Shown in pieces: positions 1 to 14,533 of a stretch of 64,000 bases of DNA; positions within the stretch are counted from its first letter, which is position 1; every line of letters starts with the position of its first letter. Both the position numbers and the translations under genes were made by a program. Under the pieces are notes generated by a model. It ran no database searches. It saw nothing but the letters and a program-made list of their open reading frames with translations, and was not told the origin of the DNA. The stretch is from Alphaproteobacteria bacterium. GTDB lineage: Bacteria; Pseudomonadota; Alphaproteobacteria; Rhizobiales; Xanthobacteraceae. The stretch covers positions 1 through 64,000 of the forward strand of contig VBAH01000092.1 in the NCBI GenBank assembly GCA_005884685.1, in the 5' to 3' direction.

Positions 1-1
1 A

Positions 2-16
2 GAACAAACAGTGTAC
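2..16. promoter_or_regulatory. Candidate SOS (LexA) box upstream of recA
   Basis: The sequence GAAC-N7-GTAC matches seven of eight conserved positions of the alphaproteobacterial LexA site GAAC-N7-GAAC (the reverse complement of GTTC-N7-GTTC). It lies 83 bases before the recA start, where an SOS operator is expected. It sits at the very edge of the window, so the flanking promoter cannot be judged. One mismatch makes this a candidate only. Confidence 0.45.
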
Positions 17-99
17 ATTGTCGCCCTCGGTCGATTCCGCGGGAGACGGCAAGCGGGCGTTTGTCGGCACCCGAATCTCAGGCCATATGGAGCGTGATC

Positions 100-1185
<1,086 letters not shown>

Positions 1186-1194
1186 TCTCCGCTG

Positions 1195-1304
1195 GTCATC
1201 CCGGCCGAGCGAAGCGAGAGCCGGGATCCATAGACACCGTCAGAGCGATTTCGAACTGTTCGTGGTTATGGGTCCCGGGTCTCGCTTTGCTCGCCCGGGA
1301 CGAC
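1195..1304. repeat. Palindromic intergenic repeat, GTCATCCCGG family
   Basis: Two GC-rich arms face each other. The first, 1195-1232, reads GTCATCCCGGCCGAGCGAAG onward, and the second, 1267-1304, ends in TCGCCCGGGACGAC. Each arm can itself fold around a GAGCGAAGCGAG-like or TCGCTTTGCTCG centre. This is the look of the REP-like elements scattered in Bradyrhizobium-type genomes. It fills most of the recA-alaS gap. The rest of the gap (1305-1421) shows no gene. Confidence 0.75.
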
Positions 1305-1421
1305 AACCTCTGTGTTTCCTAGACTCCTTGACCCCCCGCCGCTAAATAAGCCCTTGAAACATCAAGCCTCGCGGGCGCTTTTGCGCGGCGCGCGGGCGTA
1401 TCGGGCGGCGGCGGACACTTC

Positions 1422-4075
<2,654 letters not shown>

Positions 4076-4076
<1 letters not shown>

Positions 4077-4546
4077 TGGCTGACTTCAAAGTCCAGCGCT
4101 GCACCGACGTTTCGCGCGCCGCCGAGCTGCACGCCTTCGCGCAAAACATCTTTGGCGCGCTCGATATCGATCCGCCGTCGAGCGTGCTGAAGGAGACGGT
4201 CGCGGACTTTGCCGCGCGGTTTCGTTCGGACACGATCTTTGTCGCGCAGGCGAATGAAGGCCTGATCGCAAGCATCTTCTGCACGCCGCAGGACGACGCG
4301 CTCTACATCGGCCGCCTCGCGGTGCGGCCGGATTGGCGCCGGCGCGGCGTTGCCGGCGCGCTGATCGAGGCCGCAAAGGATGAGGCGCGCCGCCGTGGTG
4401 CGAAGCGCATCACGCTCGGCGCCCGCATCGCGCTTGCGGCCAATGTCGCGCTGTTCCGCCGCCATGGCTTCGTGGTCGTGGGCAAAACCTGTCACCCGGG
4501 GTTCACCACGCCCACCTCCTACGACATGGAATTGGTGCTGGCCTAA
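4076..4546 (+). CDS. GNAT family N-acetyltransferase
   Basis: This is a 156-residue single-domain GNAT protein expected to transfer an acetyl group from acetyl-CoA to an amine on a small molecule or protein. The acetyl-CoA-binding motif A is clear: LYIGRLAVRPDWRRRGVAG, with the R-x-x-G-x-G/A pattern near residues 80-98, followed by the ITLGARIALAANVALFRRHGF strand-helix. The ATG at 4076 shares its A with the alaS TGA, so translation is probably coupled. A GTG at 4073 is also possible. The substrate is not predictable from sequence. Confidence 0.85.
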
Positions 4547-4623
4547 CGCTCCTTGCGCCCACCGGGGCGCAATCCGCGCGACATGCTAAGGTGCCGATCG
4601 CATCAGGGCGACTCGGGGAAGCG

Positions 4624-5868
4624 ATGCCGTACGCACACCGCGCCGTGGAGCTGAGACGCAGCGTCTATGAGCTGCTCGACTCCGGGCCGGTCGGCACCTT
4701 TCGCGCGCGCTTTGTCAGCCGCGTGATCATTCTGCTGATCGTCGCCAACCTTGTTGCGACCGCGCTGGAATCGGTGCCGGCGCTGGAAGCCCAGTACGCG
4801 CCTCTGTTTGCTGCCATCGAGTGGCTCTCGCTCGCGGTGTTCACCGTAGAATATCTGGCGCGCATCTGGATCGCGCCCGAGCAGCCGCCCGATCGCCATC
4901 TCCCGCCTGTGCGCGCACGGCTGAAGTTCATCGCGAGCGGGGAAGGTCTGATCGATCTCCTGGCCGTGCTCCCGTTCTGGCTCGTGCTCGTCGTCTCGTT
5001 CGACCTGCGCTTTCTCTTGGTGTTCCGCATCGTGCGCTTCCTCAAGCTTGCGCGCTATTCGCCAGCGATGCGCTCGCTGATCGAGGCGATCTACAACGAG
5101 CGCCGCGCGCTGTTCGGCTGCGCCGTCATCCTGATCGGCACGACGCTGGTCACCGGCTCGCTGATGTATCTGGCCGAGCGTCACGTTCAGCCCGACAAGC
5201 TCGGCACCATTCCCGACGCGATGTGGTGGGCGGTCGTGACGCTCGGCACCATCGGTTACGGCGACGTGGTGCCGATGACGCCGCTCGGCAAGCTGATCGC
5301 GACGATGACGATCTTTTGCGGGTTCGTGATGGTGGCGCTGCCGGTCGGCATCATTGCGACGGCGTTCTCCGAAATGATCCACCGGCGCGATTTCGTGGTG
5401 ACCTGGGGTATGGTCGCGAAGGTGCCGCTCTTCTCCGAACTGGAGGCGGGCGACATTGCCGACATCATGCGGCTATTGCGCGCGCAGACGGTCGAGCCCG
5501 GCGCCGTGATCGCGCGGCGCGGCGACCCGGCGCACTCGATGTATTTCATCGCCGCCGGCGAAGTGGAGATTTCGCTGAAGGAGTCGACCGTGCGGCTGGC
5601 ATCCGGTCATTTCTTCGGCGAGGTCGCCGTGTTGCGTCGTGCGCGCCGCTCGGCGACCGTCACGGCACTCACGCGCACGAATCTGCTGGTGCTCGACGCG
5701 CGCGATCTTCATGCGCTGATGGGGCGCGAGCCGCGCGTTGCGGCGCGCATGAAGGAGATGATCAGAGAGCGCGTCGGCAGCGAGCTCGTCAGCCAGCGCG
5801 GCGACATCGTGACCGAGGAACTGGACGAGGGCGACAGCGAGGAGGCCACCAACTCGCGCAACGGCTGA
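4624..5868 (+). CDS. Voltage-gated-type K+ channel with cyclic-nucleotide-binding domain
   Basis: The protein is about 414 residues with six predicted membrane segments (S1-S6) in the N-terminal 250. The S4-like segment LRFLLVFRIVRFLKLARYSP is basic. The pore loop carries the K+ selectivity filter TLGTIGYGD near residues 206-213. A C-terminal cNMP-binding domain spans roughly residues 275-385 and contains the FFGEVAVLRRARRSATV phosphate-binding cassette with its R-S-A. This layout matches the MlotiK1 type of bacterial CNG channel, so K+ flux gated by cAMP is the likely role. I chose the ATG at 4624 because GGGGAAGCG precedes it. The frame is open from a GTG at 4591. Its stop abuts the stop of the convergent DUF3455 gene. 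Confidence 0.9.
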   Translation: MPYAHRAVELRRSVYELLDSGPVGTFRARFVSRVIILLIVANLVATALESVPALEAQYAPLFAAIEWLSLAVFTVEYLARIWIAPEQPPDRHLPPVRARLKFIASGEGLIDLLAVLPFWLVLVVSFDLRFLLVFRIVRFLKLARYSPAMRSLIEAIYNERRALFGCAVILIGTTLVTGSLMYLAERHVQPDKLGTIPDAMWWAVVTLGTIGYGDVVPMTPLGKLIATMTIFCGFVMVALPVGIIATAFSEMIHRRDFVVTWGMVAKVPLFSELEAGDIADIMRLLRAQTVEPGAVIARRGDPAHSMYFIAAGEVEISLKESTVRLASGHFFGEVAVLRRARRSATVTALTRTNLLVLDARDLHALMGREPRVAARMKEMIRERVGSELVSQRGDIVTEELDEGDSEEATNSRNG

Positions 5869-6354
5869 CTACCTGCGCAGAAAGACGTAGTCCGCCGCGT
5901 AAGGTGCGCTGTGAAACGTGCCCGCCTTCTCGCATGCGCCCTCGTGCCGCCCGCCGGCCGTGTTGATCCGCTGCACGGTCGTGACGCCGGAGAGCGCGCC
6001 GCTGCCGCGGCTGCTGACGACCTCAAGTTTGAGCCACGGAATATCCTTTGGCGTCGCGCCCGGCGCGTTCGCCGCCACCTTGGCCACCACCGCGCTGCCG
6101 TCCATGTGCTCCCAGTTCGGTCCGGCGTAGTGGCGGCCGATCGTCTTGCCGTCGAGCAGGAGCGTGGCGATCGGCTCGCGGAACGCCCAGGCGAGCTTGC
6201 CATCGGCGCCGGCCTTGCATTCGTAAACCTGCGCACCCTCGGCGTGCCAGGTCGCCACAATGGTTTCGCCAGCCGCTGCGATGGCGGCGGGGATCTGAGC
6301 GTGCGCGGCGCTCGCTATTGCGAGCAGCGGCAGAGCAAGCAATGTGCGGCGCAT
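5869..6354 (-). CDS. Secreted DUF3455 family protein
   Basis: This is a 161-residue protein with a cleavable signal peptide (LLALPLLAIASAAHAQ, cleavage near residue 20). The body carries the family hallmarks GAQVYECKAGADGKLAW, FREPIATLLLDGKTIGRHYAGPNWE and the C-terminal AGTFHSAPYAADYVFLRR. These match my memory of the DUF3455 family, whose function is unknown. It is probably periplasmic. It is convergent with the K+ channel gene with no gap, and divergent from nothing obvious. Family assignment is from recognition of motifs, not from a search. Confidence 0.75.
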   Translation of the reverse strand: MRRTLLALPLLAIASAAHAQIPAAIAAAGETIVATWHAEGAQVYECKAGADGKLAWAFREPIATLLLDGKTIGRHYAGPNWEHMDGSAVVAKVAANAPGATPKDIPWLKLEVVSSRGSGALSGVTTVQRINTAGGRHEGACEKAGTFHSAPYAADYVFLRR

Positions 6355-6432
6355 GGGTCACTCCTCCCGATCAAGGCACGGAAAACTGCAACTCTATTGG
6401 TCGGCAATGAGCGAAAAAGGTTCAAGCAGCGC

Positions 6433-6469
6433 TCAAAAAACAGAACGGCGCGGTCCTGCCGCGCCGTTC
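6433..6469 (-). terminator. Intrinsic terminator of icd
   Basis: A perfect 11-bp stem pairs GAACGGCGCGG (6443-6453) with CCGCGCCGTTC (6459-6469) around a five-base loop. On the minus strand it is followed by CTGTTTTTT, a run of U in the transcript. It lies 24 bases beyond the icd stop codon. Confidence 0.92.
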
Positions 6470-6492
6470 CTTCATGCAGACGAGCAAATGGA

Positions 6493-7704
6493 TCAGGCCA
6501 TCGCTTTCGTCAGGTTGTCCGAGATCTTGTCGAGGAAGGCTGTGGTCGAGAGCCACTTCTGATCGGCGCCGACCAGCAGCGCGAGATCCTTGGTCATGTC
6601 GCCGGCCTCGACGGTATCGACGCACACCTTCTCGAGCGTGGTCGAGAACTTCGCGAGCGCCGGGTTGTTGTCGAGCTTGGCGCGATGGGCGAGGCCCCGT
6701 GTCCAGGCAAAGATCGAGGCGATCGAGTTGGTCGAGGTCTCGCGGCCCTTCTGGTGCTCGCGATAGTGCCGCGTTACCGTGCCGTGCGCGGCTTCGGCTT
6801 CCACCACCTTGCCGTCCGGCGTCATCAGCACCGAGGTCATCAGGCCGAGCGAGCCGAAGCCCTGCGCCACCGTGTCGGACTGCACGTCGCCGTCGTAGTT
6901 CTTGCAGGCCCAGACATAGCCGCCCGACCACTTCAGCGCCGCCGCCACCATGTCGTCGATCAGGCGGTGCTCGTAGGTGATCTTCTTTGCGGCGAACTTG
7001 TCCTTGAACTCCTTGTCGAACACTTCCTGGAACAGCTCCATGAAGCGGCCGTCATATTGCTTCAGGATCGTGTTCTTGGTGGAGAGATAGAGCGGATAGT
7101 TGCGGCCGAGCGCATAGTTCATCGAGGCGCGCGCGAAGTCGCGGATCGATGAGTCGAGATTGTACATCGCCATCGTGACGCCGCTTTCCGGCGCCTTGAA
7201 CACCTCGCGCTCGATCACCTTGCCGTCGCTGCCGGTAAACTTGATCGAGATCGTGCCGGCGGTCGGGAACTTGAAGTCGGTCGCGCGATACTGATCGCCA
7301 TAGGCGTGGCGGCCGATGATGATCGGCTGCGTCCAGCCCGGCACCAGGCGCGGCACGTTCTTGCAGATGATCGGTTCGCGAAAGATGGTGCCGCCGAGAA
7401 TGTTGCGGATCGTGCCGTTCGGCGAGCGCCACATCTCCTTCAGCCCGAACTCCTTCACGCGGCCCTCGTCCGGCGTGATGGTCGCGCACTTCACCGCGAC
7501 GCCGACCTCGCGGGTCTTGTTGGCCGCGTCGATGGTGATCTGGTCGTTGGTCTCGTCGCGTTTCTGGACCGAGAGATCGTAATAGAGCAGCTGGATATCG
7601 AGATAGGGGTGGATCAGCTTGTCCTTGATGTACTGCCAGATGATCCGGGTCATCTCGTCGCCGTCCATCTCGACGACCGGATTGGCAACCTTGATCTTCG
7701 CCAT
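6493..7704 (-). CDS. icd: NADP-dependent isocitrate dehydrogenase
   Basis: The enzyme oxidatively decarboxylates isocitrate to 2-oxoglutarate with NADP in the TCA cycle. At 403 residues it belongs to the eukaryote-like homodimeric subfamily common in alphaproteobacteria, not the 45-kDa E. coli type. It shows the [23 protein letters not shown] start, KCATITPDE, the substrate-binding [18 protein letters not shown] segment, the metal-binding [24 protein letters not shown] region and [16 protein letters not shown] for cofactor binding. The ATG at 7704 has AAGGAAGG upstream. The gene ends in a strong intrinsic terminator and is divergent from the trmJ-like gene. Confidence 0.97.
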   Translation of the reverse strand: MAKIKVANPVVEMDGDEMTRIIWQYIKDKLIHPYLDIQLLYYDLSVQKRDETNDQITIDAANKTREVGVAVKCATITPDEGRVKEFGLKEMWRSPNGTIRNILGGTIFREPIICKNVPRLVPGWTQPIIIGRHAYGDQYRATDFKFPTAGTISIKFTGSDGKVIEREVFKAPESGVTMAMYNLDSSIRDFARASMNYALGRNYPLYLSTKNTILKQYDGRFMELFQEVFDKEFKDKFAAKKITYEHRLIDDMVAAALKWSGGYVWACKNYDGDVQSDTVAQGFGSLGLMTSVLMTPDGKVVEAEAAHGTVTRHYREHQKGRETSTNSIASIFAWTRGLAHRAKLDNNPALAKFSTTLEKVCVDTVEAGDMTKDLALLVGADQKWLSTTAFLDKISDNLTKAMA

Positions 7705-7889
7705 TGGGGCAAGCCTTCCTTAGCGTTTGGAATATCGTGAGTTTCGGAAATTGGAGCGCCAGCGCCCCGGGGCGGCGTGCCTATAGCACTGGCCGACAGG
7801 GTGCGGAAGCCAAGTTTTTGAGCCGTTCCGCGGGCTTTGACCGGGGGCAGGGTGCCGCTATACGGCCTCTTATCCAAGGGGACGCAAGA

Positions 7890-9092
7890 ATGCCCGGGGC
7901 CGGCACCGACAAGACCAAGGCTTGGGTGGAGCGGCCCGGACCGTGCGTGATCCTGGTCGAGCCGCAGCTGGCCGACAACATCGGTGCCGCCGCGCGCGCC
8001 ATGGCGAATTTCGGCCTGTCGCGGCTGCGCCTCGTCAATCCGCGCGCGGGCTGGCCGGCGGAACGCGCATGGGTGATGGCGTCAGGCGCGCACCGCATCC
8101 TCGATGATGTGGTGGTCTATGAATCGGTCGCGGCCGCGATCGGCGACCTCAATTATGTGTTTGCCGCAACCGCGCGCGCGCACGATCAGGCGAAGCCCGT
8201 GGTCGATGCAGCCGCAGCCGCTCAGATCGCATCGGGGAAGATCGCTGCCGGTGAGAGGGTGGGCCTGATGTTCGGGCGCGAGCGCAACGGGCTGGAGAAC
8301 GACGAGGTCGCGCTCGCCGACAGCATCATCACGCTGCCGGTGAACCCTTCGTTTGCCTCGCTCAACCTCGCGCAGGCGGTGGTGATTGTCGCCTACGAGT
8401 GGTTCAAGCTCGCCTCCGGCGGCAAGCTCCCGTTCGAGATGCCGCGCAAGTCTGACGCGGCGCCGCGCCAGCAACTGCTGGCGTTCTTTCAGAACCTCGA
8501 GCGCGAGCTGGAGAAGGTCGAGTTCTTCCGCCCGCCGGACAAGCGCGAGACGATGCAGATCAACCTGCGCAACATCTTCTCGCGCATGCAGCCGACCCAG
8601 CAGGACATCCAGACGCTGAGCGGCGTCATCATGGCGATCGCGGAGGGGCGCAAGGGGCCCGCGCGCGGGGGTATCCTGGACAACGAGGAAGCGGGCAAGC
8701 TGCGTGCTCTGTTGGCGGAGCATGGCGGCGAGCAAGCGCGCGACGCGGATGCGCCGGTACGCGGGCTCGCCAAATTCCTGCGCCGCAATCCGACCGATGC
8801 CGAACGTGCCCTGTGGGACGGATTGACCAAGGATCGCCGCTTCGCCGGCCTGTTCAAGCGCCAGACGCCGATCGGGCCGCACATCAACGATTTCGTCTCG
8901 TTCCAGCAGCGGCTTGTGATCGACCTCGTGCCGGATGAGGAAGGCGAGGCGGCCGCAAAGGCGCGCGCCCAGCGGCACGCCTGGCTCAAGGAACACGACT
9001 ACAGAGTCGTATCAATCAAGCAGGCCGAGTTGCTATGCGATCTTCCGGGCGTGCTCGATTCGCTCGCAGCCGCGCTGGCCGGCCCGCTCTAG
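7890..9092 (+). CDS. TrmJ-type (SpoU) RNA 2'-O-methyltransferase fused to a DUF559 domain
   Basis: Residues 1-165 form a SPOUT methyltransferase of the TrmJ/LasT kind: CVILVEPQLADNIGAAARAM, GLMFGRERNGLENDEV (motif 2) and SFASLNLAQAVVIVAYEW (motif 3). Known members 2'-O-methylate tRNA position 32 using SAM. A helical stretch to about residue 280 resembles the TrmJ C-terminal extension. Residues about 290-395 add a DUF559-like domain (LRRNPTDAERALWDGL, FKRQTPIGPHINDFV) of the PD-(D/E)XK-like kind. Its usual catalytic strand ELDGxxH reads DLVPDEEGE here, so nuclease activity is doubtful. The ATG at 7890 has AAGGGGAC upstream; the frame is open from 7704. The stop shares a CTAG with the convergent zeta gene. 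Confidence 0.88.
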   Translation: MPGAGTDKTKAWVERPGPCVILVEPQLADNIGAAARAMANFGLSRLRLVNPRAGWPAERAWVMASGAHRILDDVVVYESVAAAIGDLNYVFAATARAHDQAKPVVDAAAAAQIASGKIAAGERVGLMFGRERNGLENDEVALADSIITLPVNPSFASLNLAQAVVIVAYEWFKLASGGKLPFEMPRKSDAAPRQQLLAFFQNLERELEKVEFFRPPDKRETMQINLRNIFSRMQPTQQDIQTLSGVIMAIAEGRKGPARGGILDNEEAGKLRALLAEHGGEQARDADAPVRGLAKFLRRNPTDAERALWDGLTKDRRFAGLFKRQTPIGPHINDFVSFQQRLVIDLVPDEEGEAAAKARAQRHAWLKEHDYRVVSIKQAELLCDLPGVLDSLAAALAGPL

Positions 9093-9412
9093 CCCTGCGC
9101 CTTGATATCGGCGATCGCCTTTTCCATCAGGTCGGTCATGGCGCGGCGGATGTCCTGGTCGGACACCGCGACGCCCTTGGCGTCGAGATCCTGGCGTACT
9201 TTCTTGAACACGTCGTGCTCGCCGCCCTCCTCGAAGTCGGACATCACGACCTCCTTCGCGTAGGCGTTCGCTGCATCTCCCGAGATGCCGAGCTTTTCGG
9301 CCGCCCACAGGCCGAGCATCCGGTTGCGGCGCGCGTTCGCCTTGAAGCGCAGCTCCTCGTCATGAGCGAACTTCTTCTCGAAACCTTCCTCGCGCTTGTC
9401 GAAGGTGGTCAT
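9089..9412 (-). CDS. F1-ATPase inhibitor zeta subunit (DUF1476)
   Basis: This 107-residue protein begins MTTFDKREEGFEKKFAHDEE and continues LRFKANARRNRMLGLWAAEKLG, matching the DUF1476 family. The Paracoccus denitrificans member is the zeta subunit, which blocks ATP hydrolysis by the F1Fo synthase through its N-terminal segment. It is mostly alpha-helical with a C-terminal four-helix bundle and acts on the cytoplasmic face of the membrane. The frame is open to 9550, but the ATG at 9412 gives the conserved N-terminus that inserts into F1. It stands alone, divergent from purC. Confidence 0.92.
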   Translation of the reverse strand: MTTFDKREEGFEKKFAHDEELRFKANARRNRMLGLWAAEKLGISGDAANAYAKEVVMSDFEEGGEHDVFKKVRQDLDAKGVAVSDQDIRRAMTDLMEKAIADIKAQG

Positions 9413-9683
9413 GTTCGCCTCGCTGACGGATGCTTGGGATAGCGGAAAATCCTGACTTGCATATCGGCAGAAAATCCACAAATCAACATGGCGGAAAAGC
9501 GGCACGGCGCCGCTGGATGTCGGCGAAAGAGCAGCGATTGTGCTCCCCATTCCGATCCGCTAGGTTGCCCGGACGGTCGGGCAGGTTTTGGTTGCGTTGC
9601 GAGTCGCGCTGCCCGGTCTCGCCGCCGACTGTTTCACGGAGTCACGGCATCAGATGGATTTTCTCAAGCCACGGTACACGCCT

Positions 9684-10451
9684 ATGAGCCGCCGTCGCCG
9701 CATCTACGAGGGCAAGGCGAAGGTTCTCTACGAAGGACCCGAGCCGGGCACCTTGATCCAGCACTTCAAGGACGACGCGACCGCCTTCAATGCGAAGAAG
9801 CATGAGGTGATCGAAGGCAAAGGCGTGCTCAACAACCGCATCTCGGAATACGTGTTCCAGCACTTGAACGAGATCGGCGTGCCGACGCACTTCATCCGCC
9901 GGCTCAACATCCGCGAGCAGTTGATCCGGGAGGTCGAGATCATCCCGCTCGAAGTGGTGGTGCGCAACGTTGCGGCAGGCTCGCTTTCGACGCGTCTCGG
10001 CATCGAGGAAGGTACGCAGCTGCCGCGCTCGATCATCGAGTTCTACTACAAGAACGATCAGCTCGGCGATCCGATGGTGTCGGAGGAGCACGTGACTGCC
10101 TTCGGCTGGGCGACGCCGCAGGAGATCGACGACATCATGGCGCTGGCGATCCGCGTCAACGACTTCCTCTCCGGTGTCTTCCTCGGCGTCGGTATCCGTC
10201 TGGTCGACTTCAAGATGGAGACCGGCCGGCTGTGGGAAAACGACATGATGCGGATCGTGGTGGCGGACGAGATTTCCCCCGATTCGTGCCGGCTATGGGA
10301 CATCAAGACCAGCGACAAGCTCGACAAGGACCGCTTCCGCCGCGATCTCGGCGGGCTGCTCGAGGCCTATACCGAGGTCGCCAAACGCCTTGGGATCATG
10401 GCCGAAGGCGAGCGCCCGCAGGGCACCGGGCCGGTGCTGGTGAAGGGCTGA
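9684..10451 (+). CDS. purC: Phosphoribosylaminoimidazole-succinocarboxamide synthase
   Basis: SAICAR synthetase joins CAIR and aspartate with ATP in purine synthesis. The start [18 protein letters not shown] gives 255 residues, the normal size. The conserved [44 protein letters not shown] and [12 protein letters not shown] segments are all present. The 9684 ATG lacks an obvious ribosome-binding site. A Met at 9654 would add ten residues ([10 protein letters not shown]), and the frame is open back to 9588, so the start is not certain. It opens the purC-purS-purQ-purL cluster. The upstream gap 9413-9683 probably holds divergent promoters, but I see no clear boxes. Confidence 0.94.
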   Translation: MSRRRRIYEGKAKVLYEGPEPGTLIQHFKDDATAFNAKKHEVIEGKGVLNNRISEYVFQHLNEIGVPTHFIRRLNIREQLIREVEIIPLEVVVRNVAAGSLSTRLGIEEGTQLPRSIIEFYYKNDQLGDPMVSEEHVTAFGWATPQEIDDIMALAIRVNDFLSGVFLGVGIRLVDFKMETGRLWENDMMRIVVADEISPDSCRLWDIKTSDKLDKDRFRRDLGGLLEAYTEVAKRLGIMAEGERPQGTGPVLVKG

Positions 10452-10487
10452 GCCGACGCCGTTGAGGCGGCGCACGGACCATGTTAC

Positions 10488-10509
10488 GCGGGGGCCAATC
10501 GGCCCCCGC
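10488..10509 (+). promoter_or_regulatory. Perfect hairpin between purC and purS
   Basis: GCGGGGGCC (10488-10496) pairs with GGCCCCCGC (10501-10509) around an AATC loop. There is no T-tract after it on either strand, so it is not a classical terminator. It may attenuate readthrough or stabilise the mRNA end between purC and the purSQL genes. Confidence 0.5.
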
Positions 10510-10541
10510 CGCGCTTTGAAGGGATCGAGCAGGACCTCGCC

Positions 10542-10814
10542 ATGAAAGCCCGCGTCACCGTCACCCTGAAGAACGGCGTGCTCGATCCGCAGGGCAAGGC
10601 GATCGAGGGCGCGCTCAAGTCGCTCGGGGTCGCGGGCATCGCGAGCGTGCGGCAGGGCAAGGTGTTCGACATCGAACTCGAAGGTGGCGATGCCGCCAGG
10701 GCCGAGACGACGCTGCGCGAGGCGGCCGAGAAGCTGCTCGCCAACACCGTGATCGAGAATTTTCGTGTCGAGATGACGCCGGCCGGGGCGCCAGCGGAGC
10801 CGGCCGCGTCATGA
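10542..10814 (+). CDS. purS: Phosphoribosylformylglycinamidine synthase subunit PurS
   Basis: This is the small 90-residue bridging subunit of the three-part FGAM synthase (PurS, PurQ, PurL). It shows [41 protein letters not shown] and a C-terminal [14 protein letters not shown], all typical of PurS. It helps pass ammonia from PurQ to PurL. The stop overlaps the purQ start as ATGA, which implies translational coupling. The C-terminus carries a short Ala/Pro extension. Confidence 0.95.
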   Translation: MKARVTVTLKNGVLDPQGKAIEGALKSLGVAGIASVRQGKVFDIELEGGDAARAETTLREAAEKLLANTVIENFRVEMTPAGAPAEPAAS

Positions 10815-11508
10815 AGGCCGCCGTCGTCGTCTTCCCCGGATCGAATCGCGAGCGGGACATGGCGCACGCGCTCAGGCTCGTCTCGGGCCGCGAGCCCGCG
10901 ATGGTCTGGCACGGCGAGCGCGACTTGCCGGCCGGCACCGATCTGGTGGTGCTGCCCGGGGGCTTCTCCTACGGCGACTATCTGCGCTGCGGCGCGATCG
11001 CCGCGCATGCGCCGATCATGGAAGCGGTGCGCATCCATGCGCGCAAGGGCGGGCTCGTGATGGGCGTGTGCAACGGATTCCAGATCCTGTGCGAGGCCGA
11101 GCTGCTTCCGGGGATTCTGCTGCGCAACGCGAGCGTGAAATTCCTTTGCCGCGACGTCCACCTGAAAATCGAGCGCTCCGATACGCCGTTCACGCGCGGC
11201 TACAATGCCGGCCAGGTGATCCGCGTGCCGGTCGCGCATGGCGAGGGCAATTATTTCGCGAGCGAAGGCACCATCGGGCGGCTTGAGGCCGAGGGTCGCG
11301 TGTTGTTCCGCTACACCGATGCGGAAGGCAAGCGTGACCCGAAGTGGAACGTGAACGGTGCGACCAATGCGATTGCCGGCGTGCTCAACGAAAAGCTCAA
11401 CGTGCTCGGCCTGATGCCGCACCCGGAAAACCACGTCGAGAACGCAGTCGGCTGCACCGACGGGCGCGGCCTGTTCGCCGGGCTGGTGGCGCATTTCGCG
11501 CAGGCCGC

Positions 11509-11512
<4 letters not shown>
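10811..11512 (+). CDS. purQ: Phosphoribosylformylglycinamidine synthase subunit PurQ (glutaminase)
   Basis: PurQ is the class I glutamine amidotransferase subunit that releases ammonia for FGAM synthesis. The 233-residue protein shows [16 protein letters not shown], the [17 protein letters not shown] segment, the nucleophile elbow GVCNGFQIL (Cys near residue 87) and the His-x-Glu part in [10 protein letters not shown]. Both ends overlap its neighbours by ATGA, so purS, purQ and purL form one coupled unit. Confidence 0.97.
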
Positions 11513-13743
<2,231 letters not shown>

Positions 13744-13752
13744 GATTTTCCC

Positions 13753-13992
13753 ATGGCGATGGATGCGGGCGAAATCGAGCGGCTGATCCGGGCCGGTATC
13801 CCCGACGCTGAGGTTACGATCCGCGATCTTGCCGGCGACGGCGACCATTACGCGGCGACGGTGATCGCCGCCTCGTTCCGCGGCAAGTCCCGCGTCCAGC
13901 AGCACCAGCTCGTCTACCAGGCGCTGCAGGGCCAGATGGGCGGCAAGCTGCACGCGCTCGCCCTGCAAACCGGGGTGCCGGACGCGGCCTGA
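13753..13992 (+). CDS. BolA family protein
   Basis: This 79-residue BolA-like protein has the class II KH-like fold signature: IERLIRAGIPDAEVTIRDLAGDGDHYAATVIAASFRGKS followed by RVQQHQLVYQAL. The conserved His in GDGDHY and the one in QQHQ are candidate Fe-S ligands. BolA proteins pair with monothiol glutaredoxins in Fe-S trafficking and iron sensing. The glutaredoxin gene lies 136 bases downstream, the usual arrangement in alphaproteobacteria. The start is nine bases after the purL stop. Confidence 0.93.
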   Translation: MAMDAGEIERLIRAGIPDAEVTIRDLAGDGDHYAATVIAASFRGKSRVQQHQLVYQALQGQMGGKLHALALQTGVPDAA

Positions 13993-14128
13993 AACGGAAT
14001 TCGGGGGCTGGGCTGTACGCGGCCCATGGGCTACATATATGGATCAAAAGGCGCGCTGAATCGGCGCGAAACGGGCGCCGGCAACCTGCCTCCGCGCAAA
14101 ACGGGCGCGGGCACAAAGGATACCGACA

Positions 14129-14461
14129 ATGGCGATCGAGCAGTTCATCGACAATGAAGTGAAGAACAACGACGTGGTGCTGTTCATGAAGGGCACGCCG
14201 CAGTTCCCGATGAGCGGCTTCTCGGGCCAGGTCGTGCAGATCCTCGACTATCTCGGCGTCCCCTACAAAGGGCTGAACGTTCTGGAGAACGAGGACCTGC
14301 GTAACGGCATCAAGAGCTACTCCAACTGGCCGACCATTCCGCAGCTCTACGTGAAGGGCGAGTTCGTCGGCGGCTGCGACATCGTGCGCGAGATGTTTCA
14401 GAAGCGCGAATTGCACGACTTCATGAAACAGAAGGGCCTGCCGGTGAAGGAAAGCGCGTAG
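14129..14461 (+). CDS. grxD: Monothiol glutaredoxin, Grx4 type, with Ser in place of the active-site Cys
   Basis: The 110-residue protein aligns along its length with bacterial Grx4 (GrxD): DVVLFMKGTPQFP, GQVVQILDYLG, YSNWPTIPQLYVKGEFVGGCDIVREMF. Grx4 proteins normally carry a CGFS motif whose Cys, with glutathione, ligates a 2Fe-2S cluster shared with BolA. Here the motif reads SGFS: residue 29 is encoded by AGC at 14213-14215 where TGC or TGT is expected. The Cys in VGGCD is kept. If real, the protein could not bind the cluster in the standard way; a sequencing error would also explain it. It follows bolA, as expected for partners. Confidence 0.92.
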   Translation: MAIEQFIDNEVKNNDVVLFMKGTPQFPMSGFSGQVVQILDYLGVPYKGLNVLENEDLRNGIKSYSNWPTIPQLYVKGEFVGGCDIVREMFQKRELHDFMKQKGLPVKESA

Positions 14462-14487
14462 GCCTGACGCGCCGTCCCGCGCGAATG

Positions 14488-14514
14488 AAAAGGCCGCCCT
14501 CAGGCGGCCTTTTT
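14488..14514. terminator. Bidirectional terminator between grxD and rpsD
   Basis: AAAAGGCCGCC (14488-14498) pairs perfectly with GGCGGCCTTTT (14503-14513) around CTCA. The stem is flanked by T-runs on both strands, so it can end both the grxD transcript and the convergent rpsD transcript. Confidence 0.93.
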
Positions 14515-14533
14515 GATTCGTCTTCGCGAAGAA

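Noticed and set aside
5911-7152. A 413-codon plus-strand frame across DUF3455 and icd
   Set aside because: Antisense to two clear genes and to the icd terminator, with Arg/Gly/Ala-rich composition and no motif.
10488-10509. Calling the purC-purS hairpin a terminator
   Set aside because: It has a perfect stem but no T-tract, and purS, purQ and purL continue on the same strand directly after it.
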